A DNA stretch of 12,991 nt from CBDCUC01 sp965222485 (GCA_965222485.1 CBDCUC010000015.1:1-12991); one strand, 5' to 3'; shown: positions 1 to 7,640, counted from the stretch's first letter. Notes: generated by a model not told the origin, from the sequence alone. Numbers and translations: made by a program.

Positions 1-1
1 A

Positions 2-649
2 CTACTCCTGCAGGTCCTGCCTCTCTGCACCTTTTTGGACGATACGCATCTTGTCAGCCGGATAACTGGCGATCAGCTTGCGTGCGTCGTCCGGGGCTCC
101 ACTCAGCCATGCGTCCTGTGCATCTTCGCCCACAAGCATCACTGGCATACGCGATGGATGGACCGTCGCCACTAGTTTGTTGGGCCTGGTCGTCAAGAAC
201 GCATAGGTGTCAATCTCGACGCTCTCGCCATCCTTCCGTATTGGACCTTTGTAACTGCGCCAGATGCCGGCGAATGCGAACGGGTCTCGCGCTTCATTAA
301 GTGCGAACCAATGCCAGACAGCGGGTTTCCGCCCCTTCGGCTCCGAGAATGACGTCACTGGTACAAGACAACGTCGCTCGCGAAACGAGGCAGTCCAAAA
401 CCGGCTGTCGATCTTGTCGTCCCGGCAGTTCGTGACGCGCTTCGGTGCCTTGCCTTTTAGCAGCAGCACAAACCCCCACGACAACTGCACGAGTTCGCGC
501 TCGCCGTCGTCTGCGAGACGAACAACCGGTGCTGAATTCCCGGGAAATATCGCAGGCTGTGGCTCAACTGCGGTCGCCCGGTTGTGTCCGATCCTGAACA
601 ACCGGATCATCGCTTCTCGGTTCGTCGTATGAGAGTACAGATTGCACAT
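2..649 (-). CDS. yedK: SRAP-domain (SOS response-associated peptidase) protein, YedK/HMCES family
   Basis: SRAP proteins recognise abasic sites in single-stranded DNA and form a thiazolidine crosslink through Cys2, shielding the lesion during replication. The 215-aa product, a normal length for the family, starts MCNLYS, so Cys2 is exposed after methionine removal. Other family residues are visible: Asn74 in TNCRDD (the NARSE-like position), Glu103 in FSEPKG, and His164 in HPSRMPVML (the usual HxRMPVIL). The open frame extends 95 codons further upstream, but only the start at 649 puts Cys at position 2, and it has an AGGAG ribosome site about 10 nt upstream. An alphaproteobacterial LexA box lies 25 nt upstream of the start codon, which fits the family name. 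The stop codon is at 2-4, so the gene is complete. The FSEPKG segment replaces the more usual GFYEW. Confidence 0.93.
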   Translation of the reverse strand: MCNLYSHTTNREAMIRLFRIGHNRATAVEPQPAIFPGNSAPVVRLADDGERELVQLSWGFVLLLKGKAPKRVTNCRDDKIDSRFWTASFRERRCLVPVTSFSEPKGRKPAVWHWFALNEARDPFAFAGIWRSYKGPIRKDGESVEIDTYAFLTTRPNKLVATVHPSRMPVMLVGEDAQDAWLSGAPDDARKLIASYPADKMRIVQKGAERQDLQE

Positions 650-656
650 ATAGCGC

Positions 657-684
657 TTGCTCCTAGGCCCCATGTTCACATAAT
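657..684 (+). promoter_or_regulatory. Candidate sigma70-type promoter reading into the 81-aa gene
   Basis: A TTGCTC element (657-662) is followed after 16 nt by CATAAT (679-684). Transcription would start near 691, two bases before the ATG at 693, so the message would be leaderless. That fits the absence of any Shine-Dalgarno sequence before this ATG. The LexA box at 674-688 covers the -10 element. The assignment rests on consensus similarity only. Confidence 0.45.
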
Positions 685-688
685 GTTC
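674..688. promoter_or_regulatory. LexA/SOS box, GTTC-N7-GTTC
   Basis: The bases GTTC (674-677), seven bases, then GTTC (685-688) match exactly the direct-repeat LexA site known from alphaproteobacteria. It sits in the 43-bp space between the divergent starts at 649 (SRAP, minus) and 693 (81-aa gene, plus). Bound LexA would therefore be placed to repress both genes. The neighbouring SRAP gene, a known SOS-associated family, supports the call. Confidence 0.85.
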
Positions 689-692
689 TTCC

Positions 693-938
693 ATGAGCAA
701 GCAGTACGATTTCGACGATCCCGATGAGGAACTCGCGTTCACCATCGACTTCGCCTTAAGTCGGCAAAGGCTTCCGGCAAGGCGGAGCAAGACTGAAACG
801 CGCGAATCCATCGAGGACCGCCGGAGACATATTGCACGCGCTGTCGTGGGGGCAATCAAGCGGTCGAACTGGCGTTTCGAAAAGGGGCCGATCGCGCGCG
901 GGCATGCCACGGATTGGAAAAGCAAACCCGACACGTGA
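693..938 (+). CDS. Small unknown protein (81 aa), divergent from SRAP gene, probably SOS-controlled
   Basis: This is an 81-aa acidic-then-basic protein that I cannot assign to a named family. It begins MSKQYDFDDPDEELAFTIDF, has an Arg/Glu-rich middle (RRSKTETRESIEDRRR) and ends with a predicted helix, ARAVVGAIKRSNWRFEKG. It has no signal peptide or membrane segment. It is the only likely plus-strand gene in the window. No Shine-Dalgarno sequence precedes the ATG; the upstream DNA is instead a promoter-like pair and a LexA box, so translation may be leaderless. The shared SOS box suggests a role linked to DNA damage, but this is inferred from position alone. The amino-acid composition looks like a real protein and not a shadow frame. 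Confidence 0.65.
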   Translation: MSKQYDFDDPDEELAFTIDFALSRQRLPARRSKTETRESIEDRRRHIARAVVGAIKRSNWRFEKGPIARGHATDWKSKPDT

Positions 939-1506
939 GGTTCGGAGCGAGTGGATCGCCATACGCACTCAGGAGGAACGCGATATCACCTCCTGCCGCT
1001 GGGTCCCAAATCCTTGTTTCACCGAATGGTTGCTTGGGGGTGGATGCGATTGAGTGGTGCCTAGGTGAAACAGCGAAGATAATCCTTCGCTTACGATGTG
1101 AGTTAGGCAGTGAAATCCCAGAAGCTGCCATTACCGACTTCGCAGTTGACGAGCCGGTGCCGACCTCTGACAATGTCCGGTGTTGGATGTGCTTCGACCA
1201 TCGGTCTAACCGGTTGAGCAACTCTCGTGGATCACTACGCCAAGTCGGTCGATTGTGAGGACAGCTAGACTCCAAAAGGCGAAAGTCAGTGCTTGACGTG
1301 AATGACCCTGAACGGCCCTGAGCAACTGCAGCACACACGGGACATTGGCGAATGCCCTGAAAGGGAAGCGGACACGGTTCAGTCCACTTCAGTATGTAGT
1401 GCTGGATACAATAAGAAGGTCCGCAAAGGACCTGCAAGATGACGGTCTGTTCACAACAGCCCGGCCCCGGCGATGAGCCGGGGAGACGCCCTAAACAGCC
1501 GCGAGG
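939..1506. other. Gene-poor stretch between the 81-aa gene and the restriction gene
   Basis: No convincing gene is seen in these 568 bases. Two overlapping open frames (856-1437 minus, starting at TTG, and 914-1258 plus) lack ribosome sites and recognisable domains, and their composition looks random. The one clear structure is the hairpin at 1465-1483 near the end of the restriction gene. The stretch may be decayed DNA at a cargo boundary. Confidence 0.5.
1465..1483 (-). terminator. GC-rich hairpin downstream of the restriction-modification gene
   Basis: The arms CCCCGGC (1465-1471) and GCCGGGG (1477-1483) pair perfectly around a 5-nt loop, 24 nt beyond the stop codon of the minus-strand restriction gene. 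No U-tract follows on either strand, so this would be a weak or Rho-assisted terminator, or simply a 3' stabilising stem. Confidence 0.4.
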
Positions 1507-4500
1507 CTAAGACAGCAATTCGAATGCGAGTTCGTTAATTTCCGCCCCTGCTTCCGAACTATCGATCAGCTCACGCATACGCCTCCGTGTTGCAGGAAAA
1601 TGAAGCGCGTCATCAACCTCAAAATCCAGACAGAGAGCTTCTACGTCCTTGGCAAGCTTCGCAAGGCGCGCATGAATCTTATGGGATGGATCGAATAGCG
1701 GGATCGGCACTTGCCAAATGTGCTTGTGAAAATCTCTTTCATCCTTCCCGTACGACATGAACGGGCGCGCCATCTCAGTCATCGCCGGACAATTCAGAAT
1801 TGCACACAAATAGTCTGCTTCGTCTTCATCTTTAGTGACAGCCCAGTAGAGTCTGTTGGAAGCAATTGCGCGCCGGTCTTTTAATTTTGCCGCGCATAGA
1901 TGCATTCCAGACGTGTTGTAGACTATACGCAATGCGGGAATTGGAAGTTGCTTGGTTAGCTTTGATTGATAGTCAAGCTGCTCCATCAGCGACAGTCGTT
2001 CGCTGGTCCGATTGTTGTTCCAAATCTCCTCGGCACGATGCCACCAACTGGAAAGGCCGGAGTAAATGTCCAATTCTTCCGCTGCCGATAGCAGTCCGGT
2101 TGCTGAGCAGGGAACGAGCACTTGCTGCTGGGAACGCAGCCTATAAGGCAGCAGCGATTCACCGGAGACTAGCGGTCTTACAAACTCACTTTCAACAACA
2201 CCTTCCAGTCCTGGCATTTCTTTCCATGGCTTCTTTTCATAGACGCTGCGAGCCGACTGAATTGCCACCTTTCCAGCGGGCAGACCAAGCGGAGTCGAGT
2301 CTTTTGGTGCGACGACAAACATGAAATGCGGGGATAGAGTTGTTCCTTGTGTGAACGCAGGCTCGTAATCGGATTCAAGTTTCCGATCTACGATTTTGAC
2401 GGATTGCGTGGATCGCGCGAGCGCGTTCTGTGCTTTTGTCCATGATGCATTTATCGTCGATAGCCGACCGCTCCAGACTTCAACTTCAGTCGTCATTTTT
2501 TTTGGGCTTTCAGAGCGGGCACCGAAAACGACACTCGCACCGCGCGGAAAGAAATGGGGCCGAATACGGCGGAGGTCCCACGAACCGGAAAACGCGACTT
2601 GTGCCATTACGGCGCCTACCTTGTTTTGGTAGTTCCCGGTGCGAAACCCTTCATACTGGTAGCGGTCTACTGCCGCGTTGGGCATGACGAGCGCGAAGCG
2701 TCCGCCCTTTTTCAGATAAAGCTCTGTTGCTCTAGCTGCGAAGAGCGCGGAGAGGTCCTGATGGGTTGCAACTTCCGATCCGGCCCATAAGCCGCGCGCC
2801 TCGCTCATCTTGCGAAAAACGTTTTGCATCTCCTTGGTCATGTGCCGGTAGGCGAGCCATGGTGGATTGCCGATGAGAATGTCAACGCGGTTTTGAGGGC
2901 GGGAGAGCCAAAGAGGTCTTGCGAGATTTCGGATGTAATAGGCCCAGATGTGATCGCGGCCTTCATCGTGAAGACGGCACATGGTTTTGAATGTGCCCTC
3001 GATGGTCGCGTGATGCTCTTTGGCGATACTGAGCCGTTTGAATACAGCCGAAAGCGAAGGCACAGGAGCTTTGGGTTTACGTTTCGATGCGCGCGTCGCC
3101 AGCTCATTTACGAGTTGATCGAAGATGGACGCATCTTCAAGAAGCGCGTCTGGGAAGCGCAGCTCTGCTGCAAATAGCTCTTTCTTGTCGTCGGCGTGGA
3201 TCACCAGATTTCCAGCGGTCCAGAGATCAATTTGCTGTTCCTGCCACTGGATAGAATCGCCCAGGTAGACGGGAACCTGGATTGTACCACGCGAGGCATC
3301 AGTCAGCCGGTCGCGTCCAATGGCGAGCAGATATGTGACGCGCGCGAGCGTGACGGCCACGGGGTGCAAATCCATCCCGATAACGTGCTGTGTGATGCCC
3401 TGAAGCATGTCAGGCAGCGGCATCGCCTCTTTTTCTGCTGCCTCGATGTATTTTCGGATGGCATGAAACAAGAACGTTCCTGATCCGCACGCCGTGTCGA
3501 GAACACGCGCTTCAAGCGGAGCGGTGATGACCTCATTCACCATCACCTCAGCAAGCCAATCGGGCGTGTAGTATTCGCCGAGGCGCTTTCTGGTTTCAGC
3601 GCCGATGACGGATTCATAAAGAACCTTGAGCACGTCCTGTTCGACAGCGCTCCAGTCGAATCTGCCGAGGCGACGGGCGAGCGCGCTTATGAACTTTTCT
3701 CCGCCCTCAATTTCGATGACCCAATCGAAGAAATCCGCTTCGACAACGCCATAGATTCCACTCTCATCGAATTTCGCGCCGGATAGCAGCGAGGCAGGAT
3801 TGAGATTTTCGATTGGAAGACCGAGCACGGCGTGAGCAATGATTTCTGCCGAATTGACGAGCAACGTATGTTCAATGAAGAGATCGTCGGTGTCTTCGAA
3901 TTGGGTGCCCAGGGCTGAGGTGAGAAGCTTCGACCAAAGCAGTCGCTTCATCTTTAGGGTCGGCAAATCCTTGTGAGCGGCGTAAAGGGCTGACAAGGTG
4001 GCCCGGTCAAGGGCGTAGGCACTACTTCCTGCGCCAAGCCGCGAGGCGATTTCATCTGCCGAAGGCTTGATGCCTTTGGCGGTGGCGAGCACACCTTCCA
4101 GCCAAAAGACAAGTTTCTCGGCGTCCGGACGGCTCTGATCGACTTCAATTGCGGCGACTTCCCGAAGTTCTCCGCCGACCAGATGGTAGCAAATCCAATC
4201 GACGCCATCAGTCAGGACGCCGACATAGCGCCGTCCAGTGGTCTGAGACTTCGTTTCGACATAACCGGCGAGCTGTTCAAGAGCCTCGGCTTTGGTCCGT
4301 CCACGGCGGAGATCGCGCTTCACTTCGATGACTGTTGAGCCCACTTCAACGTCGATGCGGCGTCGGTCTCCGAGTGGGGATTCCAGATAGACCTCCTCCA
4401 CATCGTCCTCGTCCAGCTGGAACGGGGCGGTGAGGATCAGCTGACGGACATCAGCTTGGACATCCGCTTCGGTGCGATGCGTGTCTCGGCGCACGAGACG

Positions 4501-4587
4501 GGCGATAATGTCGGCAAGCAACTTCGTTCCCCTCACCCAGAAATCCCAATGATCAAACACTTGCAGAGCGTCCGGCACTGTCGGCAA
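1507..4587 (-). CDS. Type IIG-like restriction-modification protein (nuclease + N6-adenine methyltransferase + specificity domain)
   Basis: The 1026-aa protein has the order typical of one-polypeptide type IIG enzymes. Residues about 40-170 form a PD-(D/E)XK nuclease-like domain with RRRID (Asp79) and VIEVK (Glu88, Lys90). A helical linker follows. The gamma-class N6-adenine methyltransferase has GEYYTP (337-342), DTACGSGTF (364-372, S-adenosylmethionine motif I), GMDLHP (404-409) and the catalytic NPPW (574-577). The C-terminal part, from about 700, is probably the target-recognition region and ends with the common VPIPLFDP segment. The protein would both methylate and cut, acting against foreign DNA; no separate methylase, specificity or helicase gene adjoins it. 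There is no ATG near the N-terminus: an in-frame TAG at 4594-4596 leaves TTG 4587, GTG 4578 or GTG 4560 as starts. A weak promoter-like pair on the minus strand (GTGACA 4688-4693, TATCAA 4665-4670, 17-nt spacer) lies upstream. The target sequence cannot be read from the protein. Confidence 0.88.
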   Translation of the reverse strand: MPTVPDALQVFDHWDFWVRGTKLLADIIARLVRRDTHRTEADVQADVRQLILTAPFQLDEDDVEEVYLESPLGDRRRIDVEVGSTVIEVKRDLRRGRTKAEALEQLAGYVETKSQTTGRRYVGVLTDGVDWICYHLVGGELREVAAIEVDQSRPDAEKLVFWLEGVLATAKGIKPSADEIASRLGAGSSAYALDRATLSALYAAHKDLPTLKMKRLLWSKLLTSALGTQFEDTDDLFIEHTLLVNSAEIIAHAVLGLPIENLNPASLLSGAKFDESGIYGVVEADFFDWVIEIEGGEKFISALARRLGRFDWSAVEQDVLKVLYESVIGAETRKRLGEYYTPDWLAEVMVNEVITAPLEARVLDTACGSGTFLFHAIRKYIEAAEKEAMPLPDMLQGITQHVIGMDLHPVAVTLARVTYLLAIGRDRLTDASRGTIQVPVYLGDSIQWQEQQIDLWTAGNLVIHADDKKELFAAELRFPDALLEDASIFDQLVNELATRASKRKPKAPVPSLSAVFKRLSIAKEHHATIEGTFKTMCRLHDEGRDHIWAYYIRNLARPLWLSRPQNRVDILIGNPPWLAYRHMTKEMQNVFRKMSEARGLWAGSEVATHQDLSALFAARATELYLKKGGRFALVMPNAAVDRYQYEGFRTGNYQNKVGAVMAQVAFSGSWDLRRIRPHFFPRGASVVFGARSESPKKMTTEVEVWSGRLSTINASWTKAQNALARSTQSVKIVDRKLESDYEPAFTQGTTLSPHFMFVVAPKDSTPLGLPAGKVAIQSARSVYEKKPWKEMPGLEGVVESEFVRPLVSGESLLPYRLRSQQQVLVPCSATGLLSAAEELDIYSGLSSWWHRAEEIWNNNRTSERLSLMEQLDYQSKLTKQLPIPALRIVYNTSGMHLCAAKLKDRRAIASNRLYWAVTKDEDEADYLCAILNCPAMTEMARPFMSYGKDERDFHKHIWQVPIPLFDPSHKIHARLAKLAKDVEALCLDFEVDDALHFPATRRRMRELIDSSEAGAEINELAFELLS

Positions 4588-5156
4588 ACCCGCCTACCAG
4601 AGATCAGATGGCACGCGCAGCTTCTAGGTCCTTGCTGGGTAGCGCTAAGTGTTGCGGTGTGCATTTGATATAGCGGCGAAGTCGGCTTGTCACCCAATCG
4701 CTCTTACCGTCGGTCGCCGGACAGCGACCAGATGCGCCGTGCGCAGATAGTACCGCAGCTGGGATGCGGCAAACTTGTGCGGCGCACTGCCCCAGAAGAC
4801 CTATCGGCAGCAATTGGCCCAATAACGTTAGAGCATTGCTGTTTCACTGGCGCTTGATCCCAGAAGCCGTCATTGGCGGGCATTGCCGTGGCCAAGTGAT
4901 GATGTCCGCTGCTGGTAGGAGCAGTCATTGCAACGCAATATGCTGATGACACGACGGGCCAATTTGAGACCTGCTAGATTAATCGAGCAGCGGCGTCCGT
5001 GGCGACGGCTTTAGTACCAAGAGCGGAAAGATGGTACGTCACGCAAGGACTTAGCGATGTCCCAGCGACTTACATGGACTTCCAAACTGATTTTCAATTG
5101 CAAGCTCTAAGATTCACTACATCAATGTCCGTCACGCAATCATTCTCGGGATAACG
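4588..5156. other. Gene-poor stretch upstream of the restriction gene
   Basis: No credible gene is visible in 569 bases; short open frames on both strands lack ribosome sites and domains. The right part lies downstream of the TIR-like membrane gene and shows no obvious intrinsic terminator. The left part should hold the restriction-gene promoter; the best candidate is the minus-strand pair at 4665-4693. A small inverted repeat, GGTCGC (4712-4717) and GCGACC (4724-4729), is just upstream of it. Confidence 0.45.
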
Positions 5157-6539
5157 TCATCGGTTCGGCGCTGACAAAACCAGTGTAGCTTTTTTCATAA
5201 GATCTCGCCGTTGCCCATACTCAAACGCCCATTGATGCGCAACGGATCCAGTTTCCGCATCCAGGTAGAAAATAGCCCCGCGGTCGGCATACATGGGGAA
5301 CTGGAGGCCAAGAGTTGCCACGCTTTTTCTTAGGCCGTTCCATTCGGCCTCATAATCGGGCCGACTTTTGAGGCTCAGTGTTGATGGTGGCATGAAGTAC
5401 ATTACCTTGTTATTCAATCCTAACCTTACAATCAGTTCGATTTCCCAAAGCGTACCAGGTGTGTTGTCCGGAAGGAATAAGATAAGACGCGATTTGGCTA
5501 TCAGCACCTCAGCAATACTTCGCCAAGCTGTGTCCTCAGTAGGGACAACCCCAACACCAAGATGTCCACTTGGACGCCCTAGAGCTACAACCGGAAGAAC
5601 GCCTTCAAAGTCTTCTTGCAGAACCTTTTCCAGCTCGCCCACGCTGGACCGAGTATTTCTGAGTTCCGACGAATGGGTAGTTGCAACGTCAAAGGACGCG
5701 AACAGGAAGTTTAACCATGCTGGTGCTGCTGACTGCCCCATCGCATCCCAAAAAGTCATCTTGCCTCTAAAGTATCGGAACCCTAGCTCCGTAGAAGCAA
5801 CTTCATACGCGACAAGCGGAAAAAAAAGCATGCCGTATGCGACCTTGAACCAACGCCATATCATCGTGTGAACACCGGCCCGTTTAAATTGTCCTTGGGT
5901 GTTGAATGATCGAAGGTAGAGTGCAAAGCCTGGGTCCGTGTCCGTATTGCTTGCAGCTATTTGGATGAACTCCGATCGCAAATTCCGCAGCCGCTGCTCT
6001 ACATGATCCCTTGCCCAAAAGCTGAACAGTCCAGCAACAAGTGCAGAAAACGCGGCAGTAGCCCAAGGCATCAACTTGTTTGCAGTCAGGCCCTCCAGCA
6101 AATCTGAATTGCTGCCAAAAAGCTGCTGAGCAGAAGCTAGGATAGCCCAGAAAGATGCAACAACAAGAATGCTAGATAATGTTGCAACACACACCAGATG
6201 CACTATCGTCAAAAGAAAGGAAGAGGCTCGCAGACCGTGGGTTGAAGCGGTTAATTTTCGCCAGCGTGGATGCTTGCAAAGCTCCGAATTGGCTTTCTTC
6301 ATCTCCCCATCTCGATGCAGGACAAATGGGAGGGGAGCAATGAGAATAGCCCCACTCGCAACAATTCCGACCAACACAAAAGGAAGCGCGATTGTTAAGT
6401 GCCTTGATACCTCAGGCGCAAAGAAACTTGCAGCTATTGAGGCTATTGCAGCTAAAACGAAAAACAGGGCGCTTGCTTTTATTAGAGTAAGCCCGTAGCC
6501 GCTAATACGTTCTGGTAAGGTTTCCGGAAATTCGCCCAT
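5157..6539 (-). CDS. Multi-pass membrane protein with C-terminal TIR-like (LYLRSF-GRP-WE) domain
   Basis: From the ATG at 6539 (AGGA eight bases upstream) the product is 460 aa. An open frame continues 41 codons further to a TTG, which I reject for lack of a ribosome site. Hydrophobic segments at about 17-39, 48-72, 105-137 (one or two passes) and 156-176 put the N-terminal half in the membrane. The rest is soluble apart from a hydrophobic insertion at about 224-285. Its core has three motifs in order: LYLRSF (207-212), VVALGRP (317-323), and an Ile/Leu-rich strand followed by TPGTLWEIEL (360-369; Trp365, Glu366). From memory, this motif set recurs in a little-studied group of bacterial membrane proteins. 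The W-E segment resembles the glutamate-bearing helix of TIR domains. A membrane-bound sensor or effector in phage defence is my inference from the fold-like motifs and the neighbouring restriction gene. The gene is AT-richer than its neighbours (positions 5401-5460: 23 of 60 are G or C), which suggests recent transfer. Confidence 0.75.
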   Translation of the reverse strand: MGEFPETLPERISGYGLTLIKASALFFVLAAIASIAASFFAPEVSRHLTIALPFVLVGIVASGAILIAPLPFVLHRDGEMKKANSELCKHPRWRKLTASTHGLRASSFLLTIVHLVCVATLSSILVVASFWAILASAQQLFGSNSDLLEGLTANKLMPWATAAFSALVAGLFSFWARDHVEQRLRNLRSEFIQIAASNTDTDPGFALYLRSFNTQGQFKRAGVHTMIWRWFKVAYGMLFFPLVAYEVASTELGFRYFRGKMTFWDAMGQSAAPAWLNFLFASFDVATTHSSELRNTRSSVGELEKVLQEDFEGVLPVVALGRPSGHLGVGVVPTEDTAWRSIAEVLIAKSRLILFLPDNTPGTLWEIELIVRLGLNNKVMYFMPPSTLSLKSRPDYEAEWNGLRKSVATLGLQFPMYADRGAIFYLDAETGSVAHQWAFEYGQRRDLMKKATLVLSAPNR

Positions 6540-6624
6540 GAAATGAGTCCTGTTACAACTAAGCCGTCTTAGCCAACGACCCAAAATTTGAGCACTTAGA
6601 AAATCCAAAGTTGTCCGCAGATTA

Positions 6625-6642
6625 TTGTGCAATTGCGCACAA
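6625..6642. repeat. Inverted repeat TTGTGC-N6-GCACAA, possible operator
   Basis: Two 6-bp arms (6625-6630 and 6637-6642) pair perfectly around AATTGC. The site lies 86-103 bases upstream of the chosen start of the TIR-like membrane gene, a suitable place for a regulator of that gene. With only 12 paired bases, chance cannot be excluded. Confidence 0.3.
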
Positions 6643-7117
6643 CGCGCCGAAGTAAGTGGCAAAACTTGACTGCGCGGATATTGGGTGATCTGATAGCGTC
6701 ACATTATACATCTTTGCCTAGACGTTCCGAGCGTCGTGCCGGTCGTAAAGCGATCAACTTTGGCTTCTGAGGTAGTGCTAGCAATTGGCTTGGTACATAC
6801 GTATCCCTTCCGAAGCGGACGGAGCCAGACCCGACGGTTCTTGGCGCGATATTCTCCGTGGTCATCCTCTTTTCTAAAGGGTCATCTTCAGCAGTTTGAA
6901 AGCACCGCAGGGAAGGTCGGTCTAGCTTCGAAAGCAGAAGGACAGGCAACGTCATGCTGGACAGGCGGTCCGGCAGCTCAGGGTCAAAAGTGAGCTTCCG
7001 CGCTGCACAACCTAGATCCGCTCCCGGCTGAAGCGGACATCGCTCAGCTCGCGCCCGGCAATTCGATCATGACCGCTTCCTCTGCAAATCGGCTGTCAGG
7101 TCCGGATGTAGAACGAT

Positions 7118-7146
7118 GTTTCACGTTTGAAACCTGAACGTTTCAA
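7118..7146. repeat. Three alternating arms GTTTCA / TGAAAC / GTTTCA, possible operator
   Basis: GTTTCA (7118-7123), TGAAAC (7128-7133) and GTTTCA (7140-7145) alternate in orientation with 4-nt and 6-nt spacers; the second pair extends to seven bases (TTGAAAC/GTTTCAA). The middle arm can pair with either neighbour. This suggests either a protein-binding site for a dimeric regulator or an RNA with two alternative hairpins. The left pair begins like a ParB parS site (TGTTTCACGT) but is spoiled by two extra bases. Confidence 0.45.
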
Positions 7147-7226
7147 GGTGGAACTTGTTCTTCGCAAACGCTGAACAGGCCACTTCAATCCGCTTCTTGT
7201 GGGCCGAATGCACTCTTGTAGTTAGT

Positions 7227-7256
7227 GCCACCCGGCCAAAGAACTGGCCGGGTGGC
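7227..7256 (-). terminator. Strong 12-bp hairpin after the 113-aa gene
   Basis: GCCACCCGGCCA (7227-7238) pairs perfectly with TGGCCGGGTGGC (7245-7256) around a 6-nt loop. It begins six bases after the TGA of the minus-strand 113-aa gene. The stem is very stable but no clear U-tract follows, so termination may be Rho-assisted, or the stem may protect the 3' end. Confidence 0.65.
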
Positions 7257-7262
7257 ATAGTG

Positions 7263-7604
7263 TCATGCGGCTTTGATGCGCCGCCATGCTGTGGTCTTCG
7301 GAACCTCAGGAAACGAGCCCTGCAATTCCGCTATTTTTGGATCGCGTCCGTGGCGCTTTCTGAAGGCACGGACCCAATCTACGACATTGGTGTGAGGCGT
7401 GTCGTCGGGCATGGCGTCAACCATTGCAGTACTCTCAACACGGACCAAACCCAACTCCTCCAGCTGGGCTTGTCGGGCACGAATTGCCCGCACGATTGCG
7501 AGTGGTACGATTAGGAGTAGGTCAATAATAAGTGCGACCAGGATCTGTGGCAGTGCCGCCAATGCAGAGATGAGGCCGTCGGGACTATCATCATTTGCGA
7601 CCAT
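7263..7604 (-). CDS. Small single-span membrane protein (113 aa) with HTH-like C-terminus
   Basis: The ATG at 7604 is preceded by AAAGGAG with an 8-nt spacer, the best ribosome site in the window. The longer open frame back to 7856 is rejected because its added part is low-complexity and crosses a hairpin. One hydrophobic helix spans residues about 12-37 and ends in a basic cluster (RAIRARQ), so the C-terminus should be cytoplasmic. After an acidic linker, residues 75-113 include VDWVRAFRKRHGRDP and KTTAWRRIKAA, which look like a small DNA-binding helix-turn-helix. The family is not known to me. A membrane-tethered regulator or a small element-encoded accessory protein are both possible. A hairpin closes the transcript after the stop, and an opposite-strand terminator lies in its leader. 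Confidence 0.75.
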   Translation of the reverse strand: MVANDDSPDGLISALAALPQILVALIIDLLLIVPLAIVRAIRARQAQLEELGLVRVESTAMVDAMPDDTPHTNVVDWVRAFRKRHGRDPKIAELQGSFPEVPKTTAWRRIKAA

Positions 7605-7640
7605 GATTGAAGCTCCTTTCTTCACATCGGTGTTCGCATT

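Larger units (their letters stand above)
6540..7226. other. Gene-poor stretch upstream of the TIR-like membrane gene
   Basis: No convincing coding region is seen in about 690 bases. The short open frames here (6704-6955 minus, 6736-6993 plus, 7155-7514 plus) lack ribosome sites and known domains. The stretch should contain the promoter of the membrane protein gene. It contains two repeat structures listed separately: an inverted repeat at 6625-6642 and a three-arm repeat at 7118-7146. The rest has the look of degraded intergenic DNA. Confidence 0.45.

Noticed and set aside
650..934. N-terminal extension of the SRAP frame by 95 codons
   Set aside because: It would bury the catalytic Cys2, overlaps the divergent 81-aa gene and the LexA box, and has no family similarity.
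856..1437. Minus-strand open frame of 193 codons
   Set aside because: It begins at TTG without a ribosome site, overlaps the end of the 81-aa gene and has no recognisable domain or protein-like pattern.
1507..4587. GC step between the methylase and specificity parts of the restriction gene, suggesting a domain swap
   Set aside because: Hand counts of 60-base lines vary widely (about 43-60 percent) in both halves, so no clear boundary can be claimed without a proper plot.
7117..7134. True ParB parS site
   Set aside because: The match to the parS half is exact for ten bases, but two extra bases break the palindrome spacing, which should abolish ParB binding.
7155..7514. Plus-strand open frame of 119 codons
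   Set aside because: It crosses a strong hairpin and is antisense to the well-supported 113-aa gene.
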